Assembly: GCA_002189035.1 (NCBI GenBank)
Contig: CM007989.1
Coordinates: forward strand, 8,413,501 to 8,477,500
DNA: 64,000 bases
DNA from: Utricularia gibba
Taxonomy: Eukaryota; Streptophyta; Magnoliopsida; Lamiales; Lentibulariaceae
Reading direction: 5' to 3'
Both the position numbers and the translations under genes were made by a program. The notes under the pieces are model-generated. The model saw only the letters and a list, made by a program, of their open reading frames with translations. It ran no database searches and was not told the origin of the DNA. Positions 31,772 to 42,922 of the stretch are shown here, one piece after another (position 1 is the first letter of the stretch; the number at the start of each line of letters is the position of its first letter).

Positions 31772-34700
31772 ATGGAAATCATGTCAGCACAAATCGTAGG
31801 GACGAACAAGGACACAGAGTTGAAGTTCATGTGGGGATTGTATGGTGTTCCTGACCCTTGCCAAGGGCGGCCTCTCGGCTGCGATTCCCCATCCGATGGA
31901 TTTCATGTTCACAGGCATTCTACTGGTACAACTTCTCAATCCCCAATCTTGTTTTTGTAATTGAGGAAACAAGTTCCGGCTCTCATTACAAACTCGATGA
32001 CTTCAGCCCCTTCACTCTTGAGAGGTAGTATCTTGTGCTCCTAGTCACTGTGGCTATGAATTTGCTAGTTTTAACCGTACCAGTTTTAAAAAGTGGTGGT
32101 GGTATGGTGTTTAATGCACTTTATGTAAGCCTTCAAGAGTGCTTAAGTGCTGGTACTTTATGTACCACAATTGAGTTTAATAGTTACAGCATGTTGCATA
32201 AATGCTCATGGGTAACCTTTCGTTTCATTCATGAGTACAGTCCCGAAGCTTAAAGACGTGTGCTTTGTTTTTTTTTTTTTTTTTTTTTTTGGTATGGTGT
32301 TTTTTGCTTCTGCTTTTAGAAAAAAAGGCAGTGATTTAAGGCCTTCAATCGTAAAAAACTGTCTATGAATGATGCATGTTTCAAGGCCATAAATGGTGGT
32401 ATCTTGAGTGGGCCTCAATAAATATCACTAGCTCACAACCATCTTTAAGTAGCATTCACTGCAAGGTCTGATGAATGACTGGCAAATTAGAATATTACTG
32501 GTTATGGTTGTAACTAAATTTGTTGTTCTGAGCAGATCACTGTGGAAAGCTCACCCATTCTGCTAACTTCGATGAGGAATGCCGGAAGATTCAAGTACTT
32601 GTTCTTCTAAAATGTCATGCTTTGCAGCAGAGAAACATCTTGAACTAACATCTGTGTATCTTTTTTTTGTTAATTCAGAGCAGGCTGAAGAACTCGGCTA
32701 GTGCTGATTTGAATGATATCGGTGATCGTCATGGAGCTCGAGAGTTAGCTAAAATACAGCCGCGAAGAGCTGGAATGGGCAGTGGAATTGCTGATTGTCG
32801 TCTGGTGAAAGATTCCCGAGGAGCAAGAAGGAACAACAAAAGAGATGATGTCGAGTCATCTTTCTGTCATTTGGCTTCAACTTCAGCCGAAATGCGAATG
32901 AATAAGCTTGCAGTTGCAGCACAGAGTTTTCAGGAAGAGAGTATTCTTTCCAAGTTCCCCCTAAGGGATATTCATCATGGAAACTGCGATGTGATTGATG
33001 GGATCAGCATGCAGATGAAGGCGAAATTTGTTGTAGATCAAGTTTTTCTTGCTAGAAAGTACATCCATGAAGCAGGGATGAGGTCTCAGTCATATTCATT
33101 CAGGAGTTCACAAATGGGTCATTTTGTCTCTGAAGAGCCAGGCGTTTGTATTGTAAGAAAGATCAAGAGCTCGTCACAGCGACCTCTACAAAATTTAGCT
33201 TCAAAACTTGATGCTGATGAAGGCCTGGCCCCTGGTGGTTCTATGACCAAGGCTACTGGAAAAGTCATTATACAGAAACCAGTAGACGAAGTTTTCGAGG
33301 GAATATCCTGCAATTGTTCATCGTTGACGTCCAAAACCTTGCGAGGAACAACGCACGCAAAAGCTAGTCATTTCTCCTTCAAGCAAATGCAGAGAATGCT
33401 GAAACATGCTTTTGATGGGACTGCAAGAGATATCAGGCTCTTCTCAGGGAGTTGTTCTTCTGATGGAGTCTCTGAAGGCGGAAGCTCTTCTTTGGTGAAA
33501 ATCATGGATTCTCATGCTTGTTCCACCAAAAGGGAGGATCCATCGATGAAAAATATGAAGAAAAATCACAAATGTGTTTCTACTGTGACGCACTCGGTTG
33601 GTGAGGAAAGGGCAATATCTAGACGGAAGAAACAGAAACTTGATATACTTTCAGAGGCCAAAAGACAACTTTCACTTCGATGGAATAACAGACAATGTGA
33701 GGAGAGACTCCTGAGTAAACAATCTTCAAAAGCATTACAACAAATCCTTTCTTCACATGAGTGTGACTTAAGGTCCATTGGCCCAAGAAGGGATTGCACT
33801 TTTGGTTCCCCTCAGATGATAGGTAGTGTTCGCAGCATCTCTGGTAGAATCATGGACTCTCGTACTCGACAACGGAACGGAAGGGAAATTGCTAGGTTGT
33901 GTGCATTAGCAGCAGAGACAGAGGTTTCATCTGCTAATGGTTGCTACATATGGGAGTCAGGGACTAGTGCAAAGGCAAGCTCTCAAGCTTGGAGACGTGA
34001 TGAAGTCATGCATAGTATAAATCACCTAATTGGAGAAAACGTCAACCCTCAAGGTAAAAACATGGGAGTCACTGGTGTGACAATTTTTTCTTTTTTTCTT
34101 TTTTGCCTTGAGAGCATGGCTTTTTGGGCAGTGAGACGTAGTGCAACCTGTTTAAACATTTATCAATGGTTCGCTATGTCTCTACAGGTCCCTCAAACAC
34201 TATGAATTCACAAGGCCACTCTCGTATGTTGAAATTTTCAAGGGAAATGAACAATGTCACCAGAGTCACGGAACCAGAGAAAATTGATTCATACAAAGAA
34301 AGTCCAGTACACTCCGTATTGGTATTTAGGAGCTTCTTTAATAATCCAATCATGTTTTGAAATCTTCTCTCTCAGTGGTTGATCGTATGCTTCTCAGGAT
34401 TCACTCTCGGAGAATGAAGTGTCCACATCTACCACGGATGATTTTTCATCTACTTCTTCAAGCATCCACCAGTTGTCTGATGGCCTTAAACACCACAAAG
34501 AGCATCGGAGCCCGACTTCTGTTCTTGAGCCGTTTCTTGTAGAAAATGGTGTCACCTCAAACGAAGAAGGTCAGCTGAAAGCTTCCTCCACACCCCATAT
34601 CATACAAGCTCAAAGAAAAATGAAACCTTCATTGATCACAGTAACACCTGCAGGTGAACTGCAGCCACTTCATCTTTTGTTTGAGGATGAGTGCTCATCA

Positions 34701-35231
34701 GAGCCATTTCCTGAGAACAAGCCACAGCTTGAAGCTCCATGCACAGAAGAGCAAAACCATCTCTCTCAGTATGTGCATATAGTGCTGCAAGCTTCTGGCT
34801 TAAACTGGAATGAGCTATCAGAAATCGAGTTCCCACGGGAACAGCTTCTTAAAGATTCATTATTTGAAGAAGTGGATTTCACTCCGGATCATTGCTGTTT
34901 CGACACCAGGCTCCTGTTTGATCACATAAATGAAGTTTTGATAAAGATACACGAGTCCCGTTTGATGTCTGTGGGTAAACTCCGATTCTTAAAACCGAAA
35001 TCAATGACCGCACCTCTTGCTATAGCTCTGATAGATCAGATCAGGACAGAAGAAAGCTTCTATTTCCCTCCTCGGACAAATAGGAGAACCTTGGATCAGT
35101 TAGTTTCAGAAGATGTGAGGAAATGTGCATCATGGCTTGACATTAAAGTCGACATGGGAATTGTAGTAGACATCTCTGAAGGTGTGCTCAATGAGTCTAT
35201 TCTCGACATGCTTCTTGAGTTTATTGACTGA
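31772..35231 (+). CDS. DUF4378 protein, TRM/LONGIFOLIA-like
   Basis: Five exons in phase: 31772-31925, 32536-32594, 32679-34053, 34188-34321 and 34398-35231, 851 residues. The start matches, from memory, TRM32-type proteins (ELKFMWGLYGVPDP; compare GCMWGLISMFDF). The middle is Ser/Lys/Arg-rich and disordered, with a Lys-rich block ISRRKKQKLDILSEAKRQL. The last exon holds the DUF4378 domain: YVHIVLQASGLNWNELSE, then RLLFDHINEVL, then EDVRKCASWLDIKVDMGIVV and a family-typical end ESILDMLLEFID. TRM proteins bind TON1 and the PP2A complex at cortical microtubules and influence cell shape and division plane; here that is inference. An extra small exon near 31970-32023 is possible, because exon 1 also could join there in phase. 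Confidence 0.8.
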
Positions 35232-35395
35232 AAACTTAATTTTCTCCTCTATTCGATGGGAGGAATGTGCATATTTAATCTTTTCATTTTGGGGCTTATA
35301 GGTTCGTTCTCCTGGCTGTATCTTTAGATTCTTTGGGGATCATGAACTTGAGAATGAAGAAAAGAAAAGAACATTTGATCAACTCAGCAACACCA

Positions 35396-38170
35396 TTAAC
35401 AATCTTTTAGAACTTTGAGATTCTTCATCTCTTGTGAAATCACTTTGTCAAGAGCCTGCCTGATCACGCTTGCTGATGGAGCTTTCAGTCCCTTGCACTG
35501 TAAACACAAAAGATGTTCACGCGTCAGCTTCAAATTGCATCTAGTTCAGAATTTCACTACTGTCTATCTTCAGACTATACGAATTTCAAACCTTGGCTTT
35601 AATAGTCATGGACAGGATCCCATTGACATGGGAGGATTCGACCGTCTGAATGTCCAACTCCAGCTTACTTACCGCCCCCATGAGCTGGACGATCATATTC
35701 TCTGTCCAGGAGCATTGACTCCCGATCAAAACTTCCTTGTCTAAAACCTGAACTGTTACGTCGTCTGGGGAGGGATCTCTCAACTTTGGTCTCTTGCTTT
35801 TGCCTCCGGTTTCATTGGCGTCATTGGAATTTCTCTTGCTCGTTGAAGGCTTCTTGACATGGCCTATATTGTTTGAGCCATAGTTATCAGACGTCCTCTC
35901 AACAGCATCTAGAGGTCTCTCTAGCTCCATTGCTTCCTTGTAGGACTCTAGCCCTTTCAGTTTCCTTTCCAGCTCTCTCAAGTACTCTATCGTATGATCA
36001 AGGATTGAAACTTTGTCGAACTTTCCACCCGAGGGAATAATAGACCCCAGGATGAGGAAACGTTCGTTTATTTTCTCCCGACGCTTCCGCTCAGACAACA
36101 CATGATTCCTGTCGGTTTCTTCAACCTCTTGTGTGGAGTTAGAGCTCTGTTTCACTCCCTCGGACCTGAAATTAACATGCAATCTTGGCACCTCAATAAG
36201 CACTTTCTTCAGCAACATTTGTGGGGCTACACTGTTGTGTACTTGATCTCCGACAAAGCCATCCCTCCTCCAGCAAACGAAGCTCGATGCGGGGTTGGCA
36301 TTCCTGAAATATGGCCCAAGGATCAACTGGTGGGAACTTTTGAGCAAACTCGAGAGCACACCATGGTAGTGTGCATCCATCTCTTTGGTATCATGAGGGT
36401 GGTTCCGGTAGCATTCTAGAGTTCCATTCCTTGCTCCTTTCGGCAGGGCGATTGGCCGGGGATCTTCATAGGTCTGAGAAGCACAGTCACTGGAACTCAC
36501 TGAGTTGTTCAGACAGTTGCTGATTGCATCATCCAAGAACTGAAGGTTGAGCATCTGAGAAGGCGTCTCCCCTCCAACACCATCAACCAAGTTTGATGTT
36601 TCTCTTAACAGATGGTCCGAAAAATCATCGGAACAGTTGTTCGGTGAATGTTTATCAGTTGGACAATCAACTGGACACCCCGTTTCATGATCATTGTTGA
36701 AAACACCCTCATGGTCAATATTCGGATTCTTGAGAAGCACCATCTTCACATGGCGAATCAGATTCATGTCCTCTCGAACCTTCATATATCAACACAACGA
36801 AAAAATCACTCAAAGCTAGATTTCAGAGACCAAAAGCGAGACGCTTATAGATCATACGGGTTGGGATGTTCCCAGCTCCACCACGCCACCTAAGTGAGGA
36901 AAGCATACGATTGTCTGCGACAAGATTATGGCATCCGGTTAGTCATACAAACTTCGGTTTTGGCAGGTGCTCATGCAACAAAAATGAGTACCTTAATAGC
37001 TGCACTCTGCAAGACTCAAGGCAGGGGTCAGTCAGCCAGATATTGCAGAATTCAAACGCAGGAAGAAGAAAACCTTTAGTTCAGTGTAGGAAAACAAGAC
37101 TTCTAAAAAAGTTGTGTTTTCCTTCTTGCCTTGGCGAGCAGAGAACGAGAGAAGAATCTTGTATCTGCAGAGTGAGCATTGCACAACCAGATTGCCTCAT
37201 TCTTGTCCATGGCCATCCCGGGGAGCCTTCAAAAAGCAATCCCTTGAGCATTAAGACAATGCAGGAAACATATCCTAACGACAAAAGTAATGAAACAAGA
37301 ATTACCCTTGTCCGATATTGAAATTAAATGACATGCAGACCAAGAAAAACCACTCAGCATTTGAGAGATCTTCAGGTATCAAAGCTGCCGTAGGTCGTTT
37401 TGCTTGGTTACTGGTTTCTCCGATTGAAAGGGACTCGTAAAGTTCCCGCAACTGCTCCGTTCTCCGCAGTCCCAGCTGATCTGGATTCCACTCCGCTGAC
37501 TGAACCGTCTTCCTCGTTTTAATCTCCCCATTGTAGTACCCATCATACCATTCCAATCTCCTTCAAAGATCCCATTTTTTTTACAATGTCAGTTGAGGAA
37601 AAAGGCTGTACTTTCTCGTCCACTTGGAAGCATTACTATCTCTTCCGATATGGAGACTCTCAAAAGGAAACAGCATCACTATATGAAAGTATGATCCAGA
37701 AAAATTATAGAAGATCAAGCGAGACGCTGCTATGCTACACCCTCAAAAGCAAAAATTTTAACAGAATTCAACCCAACGATTCCCCAAAAACATCTGTGTG
37801 AAGGCAAGCTGGATCTATGCTTCCTTCACAACTGCACACTCGCTTCATTTGCCCCTCAGAAGAAATATTACACGAAGACAAGAAAAGATGGTACTCGAAG
37901 AAAAACAAGATACGCTGATTTTCCTTCAAAACCCATGTTGGACCGACGCTTCCATCCACCCCTGATCCTCCTATTATCCTGCTTCCCATTACTGTATACA
38001 TCTTTTGTTACAGACACCGGCAAGTGGGAAATAAGAAAACTGAAAATTTACCCGTGATCTAAAGAGGAGATTGACCAAAAAATTGCATAGCTCCACTGAA
38101 TACTTCTCACAGCGAGAGCTAAATGTTTCCTCAGGTTTTGCAGAACCTCTTTCTGGTCTTCAAGTTCCAT
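35396..38170 (-). CDS. bHLH (MYC-type, subgroup IIIf) transcription factor, GL3/EGL3-like
   Basis: Seven exons: 38052-38170, 37306-37557, 37130-37226, 36992-37006, 36858-36914, 35592-36779 and 35396-35497, 609 residues. The N-terminal MYC domain is clear: VRSIQWSYAIFWSIS, WYDGYYNGEIKTRKTVQ, then LGLRRTEQLRELYESL, WFFLVCMSFNFNIGQGLPG, IWLCNAHSADTRFFSRSLLAK, IVCFPHLGGVVELGTS. The bHLH is NHVLSERKRREKINERF with His-Glu-Arg DNA contacts, followed by GGKFDKVSILDHTIEYLREL. A C-terminal ACT-like region ends the protein. IIIf factors join R2R3-MYB and WD40 partners in the complex that controls anthocyanin, proanthocyanidin and trichome genes. The bHLH matches GL3/EGL3 better than TT8. Exon 4 is only 15 nt (SAAIK), and the intron before it begins GC. 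Confidence 0.92.
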
Positions 38171-39844
38171 TTTTTAGCACTCTTTTCCAACAGATGAATA
38201 TATATATACTTCAGATGGATGGTAGAATAAACAATAGACACAAGAAAACGTACGGATGAACAGCCCTTGTAATCTTCATAAATACCGGTGCATGTTACAC
38301 AGAAGAAAACTCTAGAGAGCATGCCAGCTTCTGCCAACCAAAAACAAAAGAAGTATGAATAGAGAATGAAATGGTAAATAGTTGACACCCATAGGACGCC
38401 TTCAACAGATCGCTCGTGCTAATCATATGGATATTCAAGTTTTCTTCTTTGATCTTCTCCTACAAAAAATGAATCAAGTTCCCCACGATTTGCCAAGTCC
38501 AAAAAAAATGCCTCTTCAACCTTAGAAGAGTTCAAAGTGATATGCATATCCTCAATAATGGAGGATTGGGGCCCCATCCACCATAACACCTCTGAATTTT
38601 CAGACAAAAAAATGAATGAAGAGGGAGCAATGTTGACGGACCCCAGGAGCTGTTGTATCGCTTTGTTTTTTTGTAGTGGAAAAATGGAAAACGTATTGAA
38701 GCAGTGAGAAGGGAGCACATGCATATTGGACATGTGTCCTACTTATCACATCCAACTGCACCCCAGTTTTGTGAAACCTCACGTGCCGCCTAATCCTTAC
38801 CAAACCGTGGGGACTGATAAAGACGGAGCCCCCCCCCCCCCCCCCCCCAGCCCTTACAAGTCAAGCCTTTGCTCCATTTTCAACAGGATCAGAGGGCTGA
38901 AATCTATGTAACGGTCATTTGTAATTGTTGTTTCGCTCGTGAAAGCAACTCTGAGCACCTCCCCCCACCAACTCATCTTTTGTCATGTCGTACGAACATG
39001 TTACACTTCCAGGAGACACATGCGGGTTGTTTTTGTGTTATGCTGCAAAAACATTCAATACTCTCCGAAGAGGATGATACATCCGGTGGTTTTTACAGTT
39101 TTATCTTTTCAATCAAATGATAAAATACTGTCTCCAGGGGATTTTTACTTCTGATCGCAGTAGTCTCGTGGTCCAGCTCCAGAAGGATGAACATTAGGAA
39201 CGGCGGCTACCAAAAAGCAGACGAGTGTTCATTAACTAAAAATAAGTCATCCATCTACACGAGTCTTCATATTAAAGCTACCACCAGGCCCACATAACCA
39301 GAAACAAAAAGTATCAATAAAATATGGTTGTTTGGGACGAGGCCAGTCATCTTCTGGGCGCCACTTGTCGAACTTCACTACAGACGTGTCTTCCTTTCTG
39401 TCCATACATTTCGACTACCTTACCTAATAAGCGTGTGGCTGGCGCCTGCAATATATTCTGCTCCCTACAGTGCCCCTTGCACCTGCTAGACGATAGCAGC
39501 AGCAGCACTGCACCCACGATAGATATACCGCTGTCACTCACAAGTTGGCGTGGCCTTGCGAATGAGCGGACTTGGGAATCACATACAGGAAAGTGGCAAG
39601 CGCATCATCCGATCATGTTCCATGGATGGCTTGCCCCCTAGTAGTCTGTCCTCTGTTATGTTGAAGCAGTCGGGGAGAAGAGGATTCGTCCACATTTGGT
39701 GTAACTACTGCGCAGCTGTAGTTGCCACTTGTTGTCATCAAGGTAGATCTAGAACCCCCAGGGCTTGTCTCCTTGGTGCCAGTTACCTCTTCTTATGTCC
39801 TTGTCACTGGATTCCACTATTATGTTTCACAAGGGCCTTCCGGC
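38171..39844. other. Spacer with long poly-C run
   Basis: No gene was recognised between the bHLH start and the DUF3527 gene end. A minus-strand piece at 39150-39210 reads AVPNVHPSGAGPRDYCDQK then stop behind a good acceptor, but it stands alone. An uninterrupted C20 run is at 38829-38848. Confidence 0.4.
38829..38848. repeat. Poly-C run (20 C)
   Basis: Second very long C homopolymer in the window, flanked by GACGGAG and AGCCC. Confidence 0.9.
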
Positions 39845-41612
39845 CTACACTCGAGCGATGGGAGAGAAGGGTGGGTTTAGGACAAGAGATGGCATGGCTT
39901 GTTTGATCGTCAATTTTGGTTTAAGTCGTTCTTCTTCTTCTGCTATTGCATCCATCAAACTTGCAATCTCCTCCGGAAATACCCGAAGAGAATCACGCAA
40001 AGGCTCTCCTCCCTCCTGATGCAAAGACTCCTGGCTTTTGTATTGACTCAGAATGGTGGAGTTGTTTTCTGCTGAATGAAGGAATGCAATGCAGATCGAG
40101 AATGCTTGAAGTGCAGATAATTTGGCATCGAAATTTACGGCGTACTTTCCGTCTTCGACTGCGTGAATGGAGAATGCCGGAGGGCCACCTCGTCTTCCCT
40201 ACAGCCAAAAAAAAAAAAAAATGCAAAGCTGTAGACAACCAAAAAAAAAAAAAGAAAAAGACAAGATTCTATTGACGGATATCAACGTACATGGTTACCT
40301 TATCAAAGAGCATTCCTGGATGCTCATGATCCATCAAAAACTGCCCTTTCAAAATCTGAGAATCGGGATTTCCATAAACATCCAGTGAGCAAGCCATATC
40401 CCATCCTCCACAGTCGCATACACCACCAGACCTCCACCTTTCTAGCAAGGATGAGGGACCGCCGCCATCATCGCTCGTCGGGGAACCATGGATTCCAGCA
40501 GGGATAACGACACTGATCTTTCGAGACTTGCTATCTTCGAATTTCAGGCCCTCTGTTGTCTTGAATGCATCTTGTATGACAACTGCACCTATCTCTAGCT
40601 CCGGGCGCATATCCGCCTCTCTCAGAAGATGAAACTGATCCATGTTCTCATGAAAACCAGGAGGCCCTGATGAACCTCTCCTCGATTGATCAGCATCGTA
40701 TAGCACGCATTCAGTCTCTAAGGACTCGATAGAAGCTCCCGTTTCTTTTGTTTCGGTGCAAAGTGAATATGACACAAGCATCTTGCCGACCACAGTTGCT
40801 TGCTTGCTGTTGTCTTTTAACCACCATCCATTAGCATTGCCTTTTCTCCTGCTATGGAAGGTGTAGACCCAAGGCAAGGTGTTATTAGCCTTCCAAGTCC
40901 TAGCAACGTAAGATCTTGCAGTTGATTTAACGGAAAACCCAAAAAACGGACCGCCTTTACGATTTTCGAACAAGAAGACACCGTGGAGGTGGGACGGGGA
41001 GGCCATCTCATGCTTCTCATTCGCTTCACTCCGATGGCTGTAACCCACACAATCCTTCGCAACTTTTGAAGACCTGGACTTGACAAGGTAATCACACCTC
41101 TCTTTACTCGTAAAGCGATGGCTTTTCGGGGTGGCATCATAAGGTGCAAGAGGACGATGACAATGCAACTCACTTGAAGTACTAGTGCTATGCTCGAATA
41201 TGGGCAATCTGGACGACCTATCCCTTTCCCCCACTGAAATATCCTCGTCCGAACAACACAAAGAGTGGACAATTTCAAGGAATTCTGGTGCGTTTTCCCT
41301 CGAGACCTCTATCTTTTTCCTATCAACAATGCCACCATTTCTCTTGTGTAACCTCACCTCAGTGGAGCATTGATAAACTGATTCTCGTTTCACCTCCTCA
41401 CTACTCTCGCAAGTGAGTCTTTTCAGAGCAGCATCTCGACATGATGCACCACGCAAACGATTAAAGCTGATTTCATAGAAGCCATCCTTGAGGCTTTGTG
41501 TTTCATTCTCCAAACCTTGCTCTCCAGTTGATTTTGATTTACTTCGGGCGACACGGAGCACTGTTCTGGGGCTTCCATCCAAAGCGCAGTACTTGTTGAA
41601 TTCTTCATCCAT
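39845..41612 (-). CDS. DUF3527 domain protein
   Basis: Two exons, 40299-41612 and 39845-40198, 555 residues. The start MDEEFNKYCALDGSPRTVLR has the family's SPRTVL motif. A Ser/Arg-rich, presumably disordered half leads to the DUF3527 domain, which opens HGVFLFENRKGGPFFGFSVK. It continues with VLYDADQSRRGSS, SVVIPAGIHGSPTSDDGGGP, LLERWRSGGVCDCGGWDMAC, and in exon 2 AFSIHAVEDGKYAVNFDAKL followed by SALQAFSICIAFLHSAE. The function of DUF3527 proteins is unknown; no catalytic motif or signal is visible. ATG 41612 was chosen because it begins the conserved N-terminal motif. The tail has an acidic run (AEEEERLKPK) and ends at SPIARV. Confidence 0.88.
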
Positions 41613-42922
41613 TCTGACTTCTAAGAACAATCATTCCGAACCAGAAAGCGCAAAACCGTGTTCATCAAAACAAGATGCACATGCACCAATGCAGCAAGCA
41701 AAACCAGGAGTCTCGGATCCACACATTATCTGCACGTACCGCAAACAAATAAAGCAAGAACAAGAACTGTAAAGGAACAGGTATGGATATACACATTTTC
41801 CTGAGTTGAAGAAGAAAAAGGGAGCCACCAAGAAATCAAAATGAAAGCACAGAATCCAATTTTGGGAGCACGTGAACATCACTACCGAGACCCTACACCA
41901 AAATACCATAACTACCAGGGACCCCACCGTTAAGTTTGAGACTCAACATCAGTGTGAAGATTAAGAAAGAAAGATCCAATCTTTATGCTAAAACAACCAG
42001 GTTTTCAAGATTACCTTCAAAAATCAAAGATCTCAATGATAAATTAAGATATTGTTATGCGATCTTGATTTTTCTGTACACAATAAACGGAAAGCATCCC
42101 AGCCTTTCACTGGATGTGTGCCACTGAGAAACCAAAGTTCCATCCACATCTAAACGAGTAAAACTGTTCTCAGCACTAGCACGTTTCCAGCCCTCTACGT
42201 CTGTTTCTCAGTGCTTCAAAAATCACAAAAAAAAAAAAAAACATATGTAACAGGCGTACTCTCTTCAGATCTCAGGGAAATGGAGCCAGAACGAAGCCCG
42301 TAAAAGCAATCATTTGATAAATCCCTCTCAGGCTTGAAACACTGTACAGAGAACTCGGTAAGCTAAAAAGAAGAGAAAGAAACCGTCAGCGATGGCATAA
42401 AACTTTTCACGGCGATCATGATCACTCTTTCCCGAGGATGAACAACAAGAGAGTTTCTGGTTCCAAGCTCATCAGAATCATAGAGACCGAACTGACAAGG
42501 AGCTGCCACAAGCAGCGCTAAAAATTCAACCTTTCTTTTGACTCTCATCCCTTCTTGGTTTTCGCACCATTTGCTTTTTGAGGACGTTGCTGTTGGGCAA
42601 CTGGCTAATGCCATAAATACCTCCGGAAACATCCCATCATTTGTGTCTTCGTGGTGGCATTTCAGGTTTTTCCTCCCGGGCTTCTTGTCCAACACAAAAT
42701 TATCGTTGTCTGCCACGAGGAAATTCCGGACCTTTTTTTCTTACTTTTGTCGCATGGCGAGCTTTCAGAGTTGTCTAATTTGTCGCCAAGTTTTTTTTTT
42801 TTTTTTTACTTGCGGCATCAAAGAATGACTTCAAGAATGGTGAGGAAAAAGCAACTCACGGAAGTAGAATAAATATTAGTGTCATTCATGAAATCGAAGA
42901 CAGAAAAAAACGCTTCTTTGCC
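41613..42922. other. Spacer between the DUF3527 and BAH genes
   Basis: Contains the DUF3527 leader (41.6-41.95 kb) and the 3' flank of the BAH-TFIIS gene. A T15 run near 42790 and an A-run near 42227 are present. A minus-strand frame at 42363-42716 shows no motif and is probably 3' UTR. Confidence 0.4.
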
